DNA of 61,764 nt from Fibrobacteraceae bacterium (GTDB taxonomy: Bacteria > Fibrobacterota > Fibrobacteria > Fibrobacterales > Fibrobacteraceae). The position numbers were made by a program, and so were the translations under genes. The stretch spans positions 1 to 61,764 of the forward strand of contig JAGBSH010000013.1 in NCBI GenBank assembly GCA_017631885.1. The letters run 5' to 3'. The notes below the pieces were generated by a model, which was given only the letters and a program-made list of their open reading frames with translations, was not told the origin of the DNA and ran no database searches. Of the stretch, positions 15,685 through 25,093 are shown one piece after another (position 1 is the stretch's first letter; the number at the start of each line of letters is the position of its first letter).

Positions 15685-15701
15685 AAAGATTTGTTGGTTT
15701 A

Positions 15702-18700
15702 TTAGTGCTTGGATTTCTCTAATTCACGAGCGTTAATAATCAACATTTGCAAACGGTTTTCAATATTTGCAAAGCTAGTATCTGGGTCGTAGTCAAGGCT
15801 TAATACCTGAATATGTGGGTAGCGCTCTTTCACTGCCTTTGTTAAACCGCGGCCAGAAATGTGGTTTGCTAAGCAAGCGAAAGGCTGCACAATAATAAAG
15901 CTATTCACGCCTTGTTTTGCGTTGTAGAGGATTTCGCCAGGGATTAGCCAACCTTCGCCGGTGTTGTAAGAAACGTCAATAATGTCGCCTACAAGCCCCT
16001 TTAATTCATAACAATCAGCATGGTGTTCGTAGAACTTGAACTTTTCAATGCGCTTGTAAATCTGGTTAACTGCAAAGGTGTAAACTTTTGCTGTTAAGCC
16101 GCCGACAAGCCATTCCATTGTTGGGTTTTGTATAAAGCCGCGTTGGATTTTTTCTGCACGAACGACTTCATCGACTCGGAAGAAATCCATCATAAATGGA
16201 AGCACCACTTCCATGCCGTTGTTCATTAAGTATTCTTCAATAAAGCCGTTTGCACTTGGGTGGTAGTTCATAAGAATTTCACCAAGGAGCGAAACACGAG
16301 GCTTGCGAACACTTCTGTCTGCTTCTACGCCGTTAAATGCTTCAATACACTTTTCAAGTTCTGTAAGCATTGCTTTTGGATAAGCAAGCTTTGACTTTGG
16401 TAAGTGAGCTATCATGTGCATTAATTTAGGCATCCATTCGTCGTAGACTTTTTGGGTGTCGCCTTTGTGGATTTCGTATGGGCGAAGCGCTCTGTAGATG
16501 GTTTCAATACAATCCATTACAGAAAGCCCCCAAAGCATGTGTAATTTGAAATCTAACCCTAAGCGGAAACCAGGGTGCATGTTTTTTTCGTCGGTCCCTG
16601 TTGTGATGATAGAAACCTTTGTGTAGCCTGCTTCGTCAAGAGCTTTTCTAGCAAGAACAGCGTATTGCACAGCACGACAGTTTTCACAGTTTTTAGCAAG
16701 GCCTACAGAAACTTCTTCTTGTGGAATTTCTGGGTGTTCTTCTAACCAACGTAAGTTTTCACCAATGTTGACTTGAGCAGGGAAACAAATATCGTTGTGA
16801 ACGTATTTTTTACCAAGTTCAATGGCACGAGCGTCTGCTAAAGGCAAGCATTCTGCTTTAAATCCTAGCGTGCGGAAATATTCTGATGCAAGAATACTGA
16901 ATGGATGTGAAAGGTTTGGAACCAAAATGTGACGCAATTTTTTGTCTTTCTTTTCGAAAGGCGCAGTGAAAAGCGGTTCTTTAGATTCTTCTTTTTCTGG
17001 TAAGTTTGCAGCTCTACGAGAACGCACTGTTTCAATAAAACTTTTTACACGAATTCCTACAGGACCTCTAGCATCACCTTCGTCAAGTTTTAGCATCAGG
17101 AGTTCTTTTATAGAACGAGTGTGCAGTATGCGACTCATTTCGTCGGTCAAAATGGAATCATGGCCGCAACCAAAGCTTACAATTTGTACGAGTTCAAGAG
17201 CCGGGTCTTTGGCTGTAATCATTGTAGCGCCAAGCATACGCATGTGGAATGTATTTTTGATTTCCATGCGAGTTGCTTTTGGGATGTCTTGATCGTAAAC
17301 GCCTGGTAAAGATTCTGTTGTTAAAACAGGAATGCCAAGTGCTGTAAAATGTGTTGCTACATTGTGGTTGACAAGAGTGTCGGCGTGGTAAGGACGCCCT
17401 GCAATTACAACAGCAAAAGAATTGTTTTTACGGACATCTTCTAAAATTTTTGCACCTTCAGCTACAAGAGTATCGCGATAGGTTTGGAGTGCTTTTTCAC
17501 CTTCGGCAACTGCTTTAGCTAAAATCTTTTTAGGCAAGTTCCAGTTTTCATGGAACCAGGTTACGGTCTGGCTTTTACGGAGCTTGGCGTCAAACCAGTG
17601 GAATACTGGTTGGTCCATAGGAATGTTGTAATTGAGTTCTGGGTTATCTGTGTTTTTACAAACGTTTGGATAACCTTGGACAACTGGGCAAACTGCCGTT
17701 GCAGAGAATTTTGTGTGGTCACTAGGAACAGCAACCATCATCGGGAAGAAAATTCGGTCTACTTTTTTGGCGGCTAAGTACTTGATGTGGCCATGGACTA
17801 ATTTTGCCGGGAAGCAAACGGTATCAGATGGTACACTATGAAGCCCTGATTCAAACAAGTCATAATCACTTTGTTTACTGATAACGACATTGTAACCGAT
17901 AGAAGTAAAGAACGCTTTCCAGAAAGGCATGCTTGACCAGAATTCCAACACGCGCGGGATACCAATTGTTTTTCCGGTTTGTGGGATAAGTTTTGCTGGC
18001 GCGTAATCTTTGACCAAAAGTTGATTGGTGCGTTTAATCATATCAGGAACGGCGAGCATTTTCCTGTTGATTTCTGCAACAAGTTTTTTGGTTTCTGGGT
18101 CATTTGGGTCTGCAGTAACTTCACCACGTTCACAACGGTTGCCAGTTACATAACTTGTGCCATCGCTGAATGTTACAATGGTTCTTGAGCAATGGTTGGT
18201 GCAATATTGGCAAATCTGTCCGGGTTTATTGTCCCAACTGAAATTTCTAGCGGCATCAAGCCCGATAAATGAAGATTGATAATCTGGGTTTTCAGCGCGT
18301 TTGCTTTCCATAAAGCGCTTGGTTAAAAGAGCAATACCAATGGCCCCCATTTCACCAGGGCGTTCCGGTCTGATTGGAGTTAAACCAGTGTGTTGTTCGA
18401 AAGCTCTTAAAACAGCATTGTTTTTAAATGTTCCGCCTTGTACAACAACTTTTTTACCCAAAGTATCCAGGTTACGAATGCGAATCACTTTTGTGAAAAC
18501 GTTTTCGATAATAGAGCGACAAATACCGGCGATAATGTCTTCAGGTTGTTTACCATCTCTTTGTTCTGTAATAATAGAACTGTTCATAAAGACGGTGCAA
18601 CGGCTTCCTAGTTTTGAAGGGTTCTTTGCATTGAACGCAAGCTCTGCAATTTTTTCCATTGGAATGCCTAAAGAGCGTGCGTAGGTTTCAATAAAGGAAC

Positions 18701-20114
18701 CGCAGCCCGAAGAACAAGCTTCGTTCAGAATAATTCCGGTGACAATACCATCTTGCACCGAAATGGCTTTCATGTCTTGACCACCGATGTCAAGAATAAA
18801 AGAAACATCAGGGCAGAGGTGTTGGGCGGCATTAGCGTGAGCGACTGTTTCTACGGTATGGTAATCAGCGTGAACGGCTTTTGCGATAAGTTGTTCACCA
18901 TAACCAGTTGTGCCAACGCCAAGAATATTTAATTTACAACCAAATTCTTCGTATCTGTCAGCAAGTTCGACTAAAGCGCGTTTTAAAACGGCCAAAGGTT
19001 CGCCATCGTTACTTGCATAAAAACCATCGAGAACTTGTTCGTCTTCTGACATTAAAACAAGTTTTGTTGTTGTAGAACCAGCATCAATACCTAAATAAAC
19101 ATTTAACTCTGAACCAGAAGTCGGTTGCGGGTAAAAAGCCGGAGCCATTGGATGGCGTTTTAAAAATTCTTCACGTTCATTAGCGTCTTTAAAGAATGGG
19201 TTCCCGTTTTCGCGGTGTTCTGCCTGGCGTTTTTCATTAAAATGACGCAAGGCTTCTAAAGAACCTTCTTCTCTGTAATCACAAGGTTTGTCATTGAACA
19301 TAGAACCAAGTGAAAGAGCTGCCCCCCAAGCAACCAAAACTTCAGAACGTTCCGGAACAATGGTTTGTTCTTCTGATATGCCAAGACGTTCTTTAAAAAC
19401 ACGGACAAGTGTTGGGTTAAATGTTAAAGGTCCGCCTTCAAAAATAACTGGCGGTTTGATTTCCATACCCTGAGCAAGTCCACCAATGGTTTGCTTTGCA
19501 ATCGCATGGAAACTAGAAAGTGCGATATCTTCTTTTGCAATGCCTTGGTTGAGCATTGGTTGGATATCGGTTTTTGCAAAAACACCACAACGGCCAGAGA
19601 TTTCGTAAACTTTTTGACCTCTTGCCGCATAAGATTCAAAATTTTCTGTTTTTATACGTAATAATTCAGCAACTTGATCAATGAATGCACCAGTACCGCC
19701 GGCACAAACACCATTCATGCGCATGTCACTGGCAATAAGTTTACCAGTAGTTCTGTCTTTTTCAAAGAAAACGACTTTCGCGTCTTGGCCACCAAGTTCA
19801 ATGGCTACGCGAGTTTCTGGGTGAGTTGCTCTGACAGCAAGAGCATTTGCTACAACTTCTTGAACGAAAAAAGCCCGGGTAGCTTCTGCAAAAGGTTGGC
19901 CACCGCTACCGCAAAAAGCTACGCCAAAAGTTTTACCTGGAAATAAAGCGTGAGCTTGTGAAAGCAATTCCATAACCTTAGCGGCTTGCATTGCATTGTG
20001 TCTTTGGTAGGAGTAGTGTAATAATTTAGAGGTAGCAGGGTCAACAACGGCTATTTTTACAGTTGTAGAACCAACATCAACGCCGACCCATAAATCTTCA
20101 TTCGTTTTCTTCAT
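15702..20114 (-). CDS. Acyl-CoA dehydratase activase-related protein (tandem BcrAD/BadFG ATPase domains)
   Basis: 1470 aa. Two ASKHA-type ATPase domains of the BcrAD/BadFG (HgdC) family: the first opens VGVDVGSTTVKIAVVD near residue 9 and has NGVCAGGTGAF; the second opens YLGIDAGSTTTKLVLM near 345 and has EACSSGCGSF. A Cys-rich stretch (QICQYCTNHCS) and a long C-terminal half of the DUF2229/HgdB-like type follow. Single-domain relatives are Fe-S, ATP-using activators of 2-hydroxyacyl-CoA dehydratases; the large fused form is widespread in anaerobes with unknown substrate. No dehydratase subunits are nearby. TATCTT lies 10 nt before the ATG and no ribosome site is seen. Confidence 0.88.
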   Translation of the reverse strand: MKKTNEDLWVGVDVGSTTVKIAVVDPATSKLLHYSYQRHNAMQAAKVMELLSQAHALFPGKTFGVAFCGSGGQPFAEATRAFFVQEVVANALAVRATHPETRVAIELGGQDAKVVFFEKDRTTGKLIASDMRMNGVCAGGTGAFIDQVAELLRIKTENFESYAARGQKVYEISGRCGVFAKTDIQPMLNQGIAKEDIALSSFHAIAKQTIGGLAQGMEIKPPVIFEGGPLTFNPTLVRVFKERLGISEEQTIVPERSEVLVAWGAALSLGSMFNDKPCDYREEGSLEALRHFNEKRQAEHRENGNPFFKDANEREEFLKRHPMAPAFYPQPTSGSELNVYLGIDAGSTTTKLVLMSEDEQVLDGFYASNDGEPLAVLKRALVELADRYEEFGCKLNILGVGTTGYGEQLIAKAVHADYHTVETVAHANAAQHLCPDVSFILDIGGQDMKAISVQDGIVTGIILNEACSSGCGSFIETYARSLGIPMEKIAELAFNAKNPSKLGSRCTVFMNSSIITEQRDGKQPEDIIAGICRSIIENVFTKVIRIRNLDTLGKKVVVQGGTFKNNAVLRAFEQHTGLTPIRPERPGEMGAIGIALLTKRFMESKRAENPDYQSSFIGLDAARNFSWDNKPGQICQYCTNHCSRTIVTFSDGTSYVTGNRCERGEVTADPNDPETKKLVAEINRKMLAVPDMIKRTNQLLVKDYAPAKLIPQTGKTIGIPRVLEFWSSMPFWKAFFTSIGYNVVISKQSDYDLFESGLHSVPSDTVCFPAKLVHGHIKYLAAKKVDRIFFPMMVAVPSDHTKFSATAVCPVVQGYPNVCKNTDNPELNYNIPMDQPVFHWFDAKLRKSQTVTWFHENWNLPKKILAKAVAEGEKALQTYRDTLVAEGAKILEDVRKNNSFAVVIAGRPYHADTLVNHNVATHFTALGIPVLTTESLPGVYDQDIPKATRMEIKNTFHMRMLGATMITAKDPALELVQIVSFGCGHDSILTDEMSRILHTRSIKELLMLKLDEGDARGPVGIRVKSFIETVRSRRAANLPEKEESKEPLFTAPFEKKDKKLRHILVPNLSHPFSILASEYFRTLGFKAECLPLADARAIELGKKYVHNDICFPAQVNIGENLRWLEEHPEIPQEEVSVGLAKNCENCRAVQYAVLARKALDEAGYTKVSIITTGTDEKNMHPGFRLGLDFKLHMLWGLSVMDCIETIYRALRPYEIHKGDTQKVYDEWMPKLMHMIAHLPKSKLAYPKAMLTELEKCIEAFNGVEADRSVRKPRVSLLGEILMNYHPSANGFIEEYLMNNGMEVVLPFMMDFFRVDEVVRAEKIQRGFIQNPTMEWLVGGLTAKVYTFAVNQIYKRIEKFKFYEHHADCYELKGLVGDIIDVSYNTGEGWLIPGEILYNAKQGVNSFIIVQPFACLANHISGRGLTKAVKERYPHIQVLSLDYDPDTSFANIENRLQMLIINARELEKSKH

Positions 20115-20367
20115 AGTGCGGCAAAAGATAGAAAAATCATTCTTTTTTAGATTGAAAGGTGTTTACAAAAATGGAAGAGAAATCGAAAAATTTAAGTTTT
20201 TTTGTAAAAAATAAGGATATTTGAACGTAAACAGCGATGATTGTATTATATCTAAAGTTATTTTGTAAGTAAATTGTGTAAAACTTACAAAAACATTGCA
20301 AAAAATTGTTTAAAATGTGTTCCTCACCATAAGATATTGTTATTTTTGGTGCAAAATCGGAGGAATT

Positions 20368-20709
20368 ATGAAAAAATGGCTCGTTGTTTTATCTTTTTTG
20401 CTTTTCGGTTGTGTTTCCGATAAAAGCGAAACTTCTTATTATTTTCAATCAGGTGATTTGTCTGCGCATGTAGCAGAATCATCTTGCGCAAAAATGTCAA
20501 GTGTTTCTTGTTTTGATATGGTTTCTAGAATTCGTGGTGCCGATTTCTTTTCTACAAGCGAGTTTTCTCTTTCAAAAATTGAAAAATATATGCGTGAAAC
20601 AGTTGGGTTGACAGATACAGAAATCAATCTTGTTCTTAAAGCTTTAGATAAAGAAGGTGAAGCTTATTACCCGACAGCGACGCATTACGTTTATATAAGA
20701 GAAGAATAA
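20368..20709 (+). CDS. Small lipoprotein of unknown function
   Basis: Start at ATG 20368 is set by a GGAGGAATT ribosome site; the longer frame from 20317 adds an implausible extension. The 113-aa product has a lipoprotein signal (MKKWLVVLSFLLFGC, C15). The mature part is a mixed Ser-rich and helical domain ending in YPTATHYVYIREE, which I do not recognise. It is divergent from the activase gene and shares a terminator with the convergent DUF4416 gene. Confidence 0.7.
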   Translation: MKKWLVVLSFLLFGCVSDKSETSYYFQSGDLSAHVAESSCAKMSSVSCFDMVSRIRGADFFSTSEFSLSKIEKYMRETVGLTDTEINLVLKALDKEGEAYYPTATHYVYIREE

Positions 20710-20741
20710 TTCTTTGAAAATTTCATAACCTACCTACCCAA

Positions 20742-20782
20742 AAATAAAAATCCCTTAGGCTTTTGCTTAAGGGATTTCTTTT
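20742..20782. terminator. Bidirectional terminator between lipoprotein and DUF4416 genes
   Basis: AAATCCCTTA (20748-20757) pairs with 20768-20777; T-tracts lie on both sides, serving the two convergent genes. Confidence 0.85.
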
Positions 20783-21302
20783 ACATATTTTTTTTGAATT
20801 TTTCACGGATAAGCAATAAATCGTGTTCGTAAAAACCGGATTTGAAATCTTCAAAAGCCCAAGAAGTGGGGTGAAATTTCCCTTTGGCATAAGTAAGCAA
20901 CATATCTAACCAGATTCCGTTGCCAGCATAAAGTTTGAAAGGACCGCGCTTAAAGGAGGGGAGAACAACTTTATCTAAATCCATATAGCCAATATCAATA
21001 TTGATTTTTCTGTTTTCACTTTTTGAAAAAGAAAATTCTATTTCATTGGAACGAATTTTTTCGTTGGTGATTTCTTCTGGAAAGATTGTGCTTTCAAAAG
21101 AAACAACACCTCGGAACAAGCCTTCTCCCATTTCATTTTTATAATAAGTGGTTCTATTGAATGGAAAAAGTTTTCCAAGATGTCTGATTTTTCCCCAAGA
21201 AGTTTCTAAAACATTCAATAAATCAGAGTCCCAATCAGGAGAGTTTTGCAAAACAAAAGCTAAAAGTTGGGCTTTTTCTGAAAAATGATGTGCGATGGCC
21301 AT
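20781..21302 (-). CDS. DUF4416 family protein
   Basis: 173 aa, the usual size of DUF4416. Recognisable elements: LFPFNRTTYYKNEMGEGLFR, then KIRSNEIEF, INIDIGYMDLDKVVLPSFKR and a C-terminal FYEHDLLLIREKF. The family is found in many anaerobes and has no established function. It follows a 65-aa gene by 17 bp on the same strand and probably shares its transcript. Confidence 0.8.
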   Translation of the reverse strand: MAIAHHFSEKAQLLAFVLQNSPDWDSDLLNVLETSWGKIRHLGKLFPFNRTTYYKNEMGEGLFRGVVSFESTIFPEEITNEKIRSNEIEFSFSKSENRKINIDIGYMDLDKVVLPSFKRGPFKLYAGNGIWLDMLLTYAKGKFHPTSWAFEDFKSGFYEHDLLLIREKFKKNM

Positions 21303-21319
21303 TTTATAAACAGAATTTG

Positions 21320-21517
21320 TTAAAGACCACGACGTTCTGCATCAAGAAGCATACTTTGCAAAGTTTCTTCAACTGATTCAGAAAAACTGCCAACGCCTAG
21401 AGAACAATTGGATACAACTTGGTTATTACGCAAAAGACGAATTATAGAAAAGCCTCCTTCTTCAGAAAAAGAGAGTGTAAATCCCATTTTTAAAGCTTTT
21501 TCAATTAAATCGCGCAT
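21320..21517 (-). CDS. Small protein of unknown function upstream of DUF4416 gene
   Basis: 65 aa with an AGGAG ribosome site before the ATG, so it is likely translated. It begins with a short helix (MRDLIEKALKMGF), then strands (GGFSIIRLLRNNQVVSNCSL) and a C-terminal helix; a compact alpha/beta fold is suggested. No family recognised. Its only context is the DUF4416 gene directly downstream. Confidence 0.6.
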   Translation of the reverse strand: MRDLIEKALKMGFTLSFSEEGGFSIIRLLRNNQVVSNCSLGVGSFSESVEETLQSMLLDAERRGL

Positions 21518-21607
21518 AAATAGACTCCTAAAAGTTCAAAGTTTTAGGCATAAACTAGGCTTTTTTATTAAAAAAAGCAAGAGCGTTTTGAAAAAATAGG
21601 GATATTG

Positions 21608-21642
21608 TCAGAAAAGACTGGCGAAAAACCAGTCTTTTCTGA
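21608..21642 (-). terminator. Hairpin after the pectate lyase gene
   Basis: A perfect 14-bp stem (21608-21621 with 21629-21642, 7-nt loop) begins 4 bp after the pectate lyase stop. The T-tract beyond it is weak, though the stem itself is rich in A:T pairs. Confidence 0.75.
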
Positions 21643-21645
21643 ATC

Positions 21646-24189
21646 TTACCAAGAAGTTTGAATGTAACGGCTTTTTATTTTGCCCGCTGTGGTGAATTCT
21701 ATCACCACTGCCCGTGAAACGGGCAGTTTCAAAGGCTTTGTTTTGCCTTTGAACAGCGGCCTGCCTTGCAAGTCAAAAATACGATAAAAAGCTGTTTTTT
21801 CATTAGAAAGATTAAAAGACTGTGAAATAAAAGAAGATTCTTCAGAAGAACTGCTCTGGATTTCACTACTAGAAGATTCTATCAGTAGCGTATCTTTAAC
21901 TGTTAAACGCCCGCCTTTTGAAAAAGTTGAATCTCCGTTTGTTGCTGAAACTTTGAAATTAAAAACGCCTGCTTCTGTCGGAGTCCCACTAATAGAAATT
22001 TTTTGATTGATTTTGTCAACAATCGTTTCAATTCCTTTTGGAAATCCTACTGGGATAACTGTTTCGGCTCCAGTCCAGGTGTAACAAAAATCAACAATAG
22101 GTTCGCCTAAATTGATAGCTTGGCTACTAGAACCAGCGCCGCATTTTACTACTTCAGGGAAAGAATTTCCCTGAACCGTAAAAACAACTGATTCTGACAT
22201 TGACGAAAGTCCGGAATTGTCTGTCACAACAGCTACGGCAGAATATGTTCCTGAAAGCAGATTTTCAGTTGTAATTTGGTATGGAGAAGAAGAAACAGTT
22301 CCAATTAAAGTGTTGCCTAAATAAAAAGAAACACTTTTAATGGTTCCATCATTATCACTAGCATTGGCTGTTAATAAAATCGATGAATTGGCGTTTAGAA
22401 TGTCATTCATTTTAGGTGATGTAATTGAAACAGAAGCGGCTTTATTACTTTGTCCAAAAGCCTGGTTGTATTCGGGCATTTTTCCGTACCTGCCACCAAC
22501 ACCTGCTAAATTAGGAATATCTTTTGGTAAGTCAGAAACAGATCTTTTTTCAAAATTATAGTTAGGTGTAAAAGTCTCTGCTTGAGGAATTCCGCTTTTA
22601 ACAGAGCCATTATAGCGGTGTTGCTGCTTGGTTGAATTCCCAAATGAAATGCCACTGAAATAGACATAACCATAATCGCCCCATTCAGCAAGATAACCTT
22701 GTCCGTTATCTATGTAACTGTTTTCATAGCGGACATAAGCTTTTGCATTTGCACTTTTTCCATTTGCTCCTGCAATAAAGAAACGATTGGAATTTACATA
22801 TTGGTTGTAAAGGTGAACTTGAGAACCATGAGTTTCGCCTGTTACTTTTGGAACACGACCATAAGTATTGTGCCAATAATTATTGGCATAAGTTAAATGA
22901 GCATCTTCGACTAAAGCCATATAAGGGTCTGTTCCCCAGCAATTAAAATCATTCGCCCCATCAAAATCTAAGTAACTGATTGTTGCGTTATCTAAAAATT
23001 CCATATCCATTCCGTCAGAAATCCATTTGTAACTAATGTGATCGGCCCAGAAATTTTTAACATGGTTTGAAGAATTTCCGACTGTTTCAAGACCATCGCC
23101 TCCTTCAATAAGGTGAGGGTTTACGTCGTAAATGGCCAGGTTTCTGTAAATGTGATTCCCTGAACCTTCATTGGCACGAACTACAATAGATGCGCCGCGT
23201 AAATTTGCGCCACGTCCCATTCCTATAAGAGTCTTATTAGGTTTTGTGGTAATCCAATTACTCCAGGCTTGTAGATTTTCATTTTCTTGTACAATTTGTA
23301 CCCCAGGTTCGCTTAAATCACTGCAGTCATTTGCTTTGAATGTGATGCGGTAAAAAGTGTTGTATTTACCTGTTATGCTATTTTTTTCTGAGCAAGTGGT
23401 TTTACACCAAGTTCTGCCTTGTTTTTTCGCTTCTGTGACGGCATTACGCATTTGTCTAAAATCATAAGTTCCTTCAGGAACCAGAATAGTTACAGGTGAA
23501 TTGCTTTGTAAATGTTTCCGGATAGAAAGAGAATCACTTGCGATAACGATTTCTCCAGCGTCACCACCTGTTGTAGAGTTTCCAAAACCTTCGGCTTTAA
23601 TAAAAAAAGTGTAGAGTAGAACGGCTATAGAATCGTTTTCGCTGCCAGACCAAATCCATTTTGCTTGTGTGTTTGGAGCAAAACCAGTTAATGTGTTTCC
23701 GCTTGGTAATTTTGTGTTTGTATAGTTTAGGGTTGTGGCGTTTCCCCAGACAGAAAGGTCTCTGCCTTTATTTTTCCAAGAATCATTGCTGACGGCAGGT
23801 TTTGCTTTCCATTCACTGTTTGAATAGTAGGATTTGTCTAAATCATCAATTTGTACCATAATACCAGGAGCATTTTGTTTGTTTATGGAAACAACAGAAA
23901 TTGCATTTTCTCCAGGTAAAAATGTCATAGGGATAAAACGTGTGCGGCCTGCCTGGTGTTCTTCGGCGAGAAGATTACCATTGTGGAATAGTCTATAACC
24001 GCCATCGGCGACTATCCATATTCCAGGCCCTTCACCGGCATTATAAGTGGCTGCAATTAAAGGTGAGTTTATTGATGTTTCTCCACCATAAGCTTTTTCA
24101 GATGGAAGTGAAACGACTTCGGTTAAAGGAATAGCCGCATAAGTAAGCGATGTTCCTAATAATGCAAGAATGCTAAAAATTTTACCCAT
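21646..24189 (-). CDS. Secreted pectate lyase (PL1-type) with Ig-like modules and Fibrobacter C-terminal domain
   Basis: Start at ATG 24189, behind a GAGGA site and opening a signal peptide (MGKIFSILALLGTSLTYA), is preferred over 24213; product 847 aa. An N-terminal beta-sandwich-like region (about 20-190) is followed by a right-handed beta-helix with PL1 motifs: LIGMGRGANLRG, WADHISYKWISDGMDMEF, YANNYWHNTYGRVPKV. An Ig-like module (SILLTANASDNDGTIKSVSF), a second Ig-like segment (KISISGTPTEAGVFNFKVSA), a Ser-rich linker and a C-terminal module (YRIFDLQGRPLFKGKTK) complete it. It cleaves pectin or polygalacturonate outside the cell and complements the GH16 glucanase in plant-wall attack. Confidence 0.87.
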   Translation of the reverse strand: MGKIFSILALLGTSLTYAAIPLTEVVSLPSEKAYGGETSINSPLIAATYNAGEGPGIWIVADGGYRLFHNGNLLAEEHQAGRTRFIPMTFLPGENAISVVSINKQNAPGIMVQIDDLDKSYYSNSEWKAKPAVSNDSWKNKGRDLSVWGNATTLNYTNTKLPSGNTLTGFAPNTQAKWIWSGSENDSIAVLLYTFFIKAEGFGNSTTGGDAGEIVIASDSLSIRKHLQSNSPVTILVPEGTYDFRQMRNAVTEAKKQGRTWCKTTCSEKNSITGKYNTFYRITFKANDCSDLSEPGVQIVQENENLQAWSNWITTKPNKTLIGMGRGANLRGASIVVRANEGSGNHIYRNLAIYDVNPHLIEGGDGLETVGNSSNHVKNFWADHISYKWISDGMDMEFLDNATISYLDFDGANDFNCWGTDPYMALVEDAHLTYANNYWHNTYGRVPKVTGETHGSQVHLYNQYVNSNRFFIAGANGKSANAKAYVRYENSYIDNGQGYLAEWGDYGYVYFSGISFGNSTKQQHRYNGSVKSGIPQAETFTPNYNFEKRSVSDLPKDIPNLAGVGGRYGKMPEYNQAFGQSNKAASVSITSPKMNDILNANSSILLTANASDNDGTIKSVSFYLGNTLIGTVSSSPYQITTENLLSGTYSAVAVVTDNSGLSSMSESVVFTVQGNSFPEVVKCGAGSSSQAINLGEPIVDFCYTWTGAETVIPVGFPKGIETIVDKINQKISISGTPTEAGVFNFKVSATNGDSTFSKGGRLTVKDTLLIESSSSEIQSSSSEESSFISQSFNLSNEKTAFYRIFDLQGRPLFKGKTKPLKLPVSRAVVIEFTTAGKIKSRYIQTSW

Positions 24190-24509
24190 ACAATCCTCAT
24201 TCATACTTGTCAAATATGTTGAAAGTACCTGAAGGAATTTAGTTCATTCATTGGATTATTTTTGGATTTTTCAGGAAAAATGATTTTTTTCGTTGTTTAT
24301 GGACAACGAGAAAAATTATTGAAATGTTTTTTGAAAAACCATTAAAGAATAAAAGAGATGACATTGAAATGTGGTATTTTTTTTGGGGGGGGGAGGATAG
24401 AAAGCTCATGCCACGCGCCACTTGTTATTGCGCTGCGAACTAGCGCTCGGTTTTTGTCACTCGCGAAGAAACGTAGTGAGTGAAGCAATCTACTTGCTAG
24501 CAAAACTTA

Positions 24510-24712
24510 TTTTGGATTACTTCGCTACGCTCGTAATGACAAAAGCCAAGATGGCCATGAGGCACAAGGCCTCTCGCCATGACAACCCTACACTTGCCAC
24601 AAGCTTCATGTCATTGCGAGACGTGCTGAATGCACGGCGCGGCAATCTACTCACGATGACAAGTTGCTAACAGATGGCCGCGTCGTCTTAAAAGACTCCT
24701 CGCCATGACAAG
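24510..24712. repeat. Dispersed palindromic repeats, copy near 24.6 kb
   Basis: 24510-24540 is an exact 31-bp inverted match to 61070-61100. 24674-24712 matches the inverse of 61024-61062 with one mismatch. The block TTGCGAGACGTGCTGAAT ... GGCAATCTA near 24613-24653 has an inverted counterpart near 60970-61015. It looks like a family of non-autonomous intergenic repeats. Confidence 0.8.
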
Positions 24713-24747
24713 TTGTTTTTCCGCGACTCTCGCTTGTGGGGTGTTGA

Positions 24748-24974
24748 AGAAACCCATTTCGCTCGGTCATGTCAGATTGCAAACAAGTTTGCATCTGCCG
24801 CGACGCTCGCTTGTGGGGTTTTACAGAAACCCTCTGCGCTCGGCAATGCCAACACGCACAAGTGCGGTTGTCGCTGCTCTCGCTTGCTTAAGTTTTACAG
24901 AAACCCATTTCGCTCGGTCATGTCAGATTGCAAACAAGTTTGCATCTGCCGCGACTCTCGCTTGTGGGGTTTTA
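24748..24974 (+). repeat. 76-bp direct repeat
   Basis: 24748-24823 and 24899-24974 are identical but for one base (GACGCTC versus GACTCTC). A partial third copy (CCGCGACTCTCGCTTGTGGG) lies at 24721-24740, so the region is a partial tandem array with a spacing of about 151 bp. Confidence 0.85.
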
Positions 24975-25093
24975 GGGGCTTTTACCCCTAGGGGAGAGGG
25001 TGGAGAGCAACGGAGTGCGAACCAGGGAGAAACTTCTCCCTTTTTAATTTTCCTATATTTTAGCGGGAGTTCGGGTGAACTTTGGAATTTTTT

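Larger units (their letters stand above)
24190..25093. other. Repeat-filled intergenic region
   Basis: About 900 bp with no credible gene; the ORFs inside are translations of repeats. It holds a T8G9 homopolymer pair (24377-24393), dispersed palindromic repeats (24510-24712), a tandem-like 76-bp direct repeat (24748-24974) and a small GGGAGAA/TTCTCCC hairpin with a T-run (25025-25045) just before the next gene. Confidence 0.75.

Noticed and set aside
24377-24393. T8G9 tract as a phase-variation switch
   Set aside because: It lies in no reading frame and over 700 bp from the nearest downstream gene start, so no switching role can be supported.
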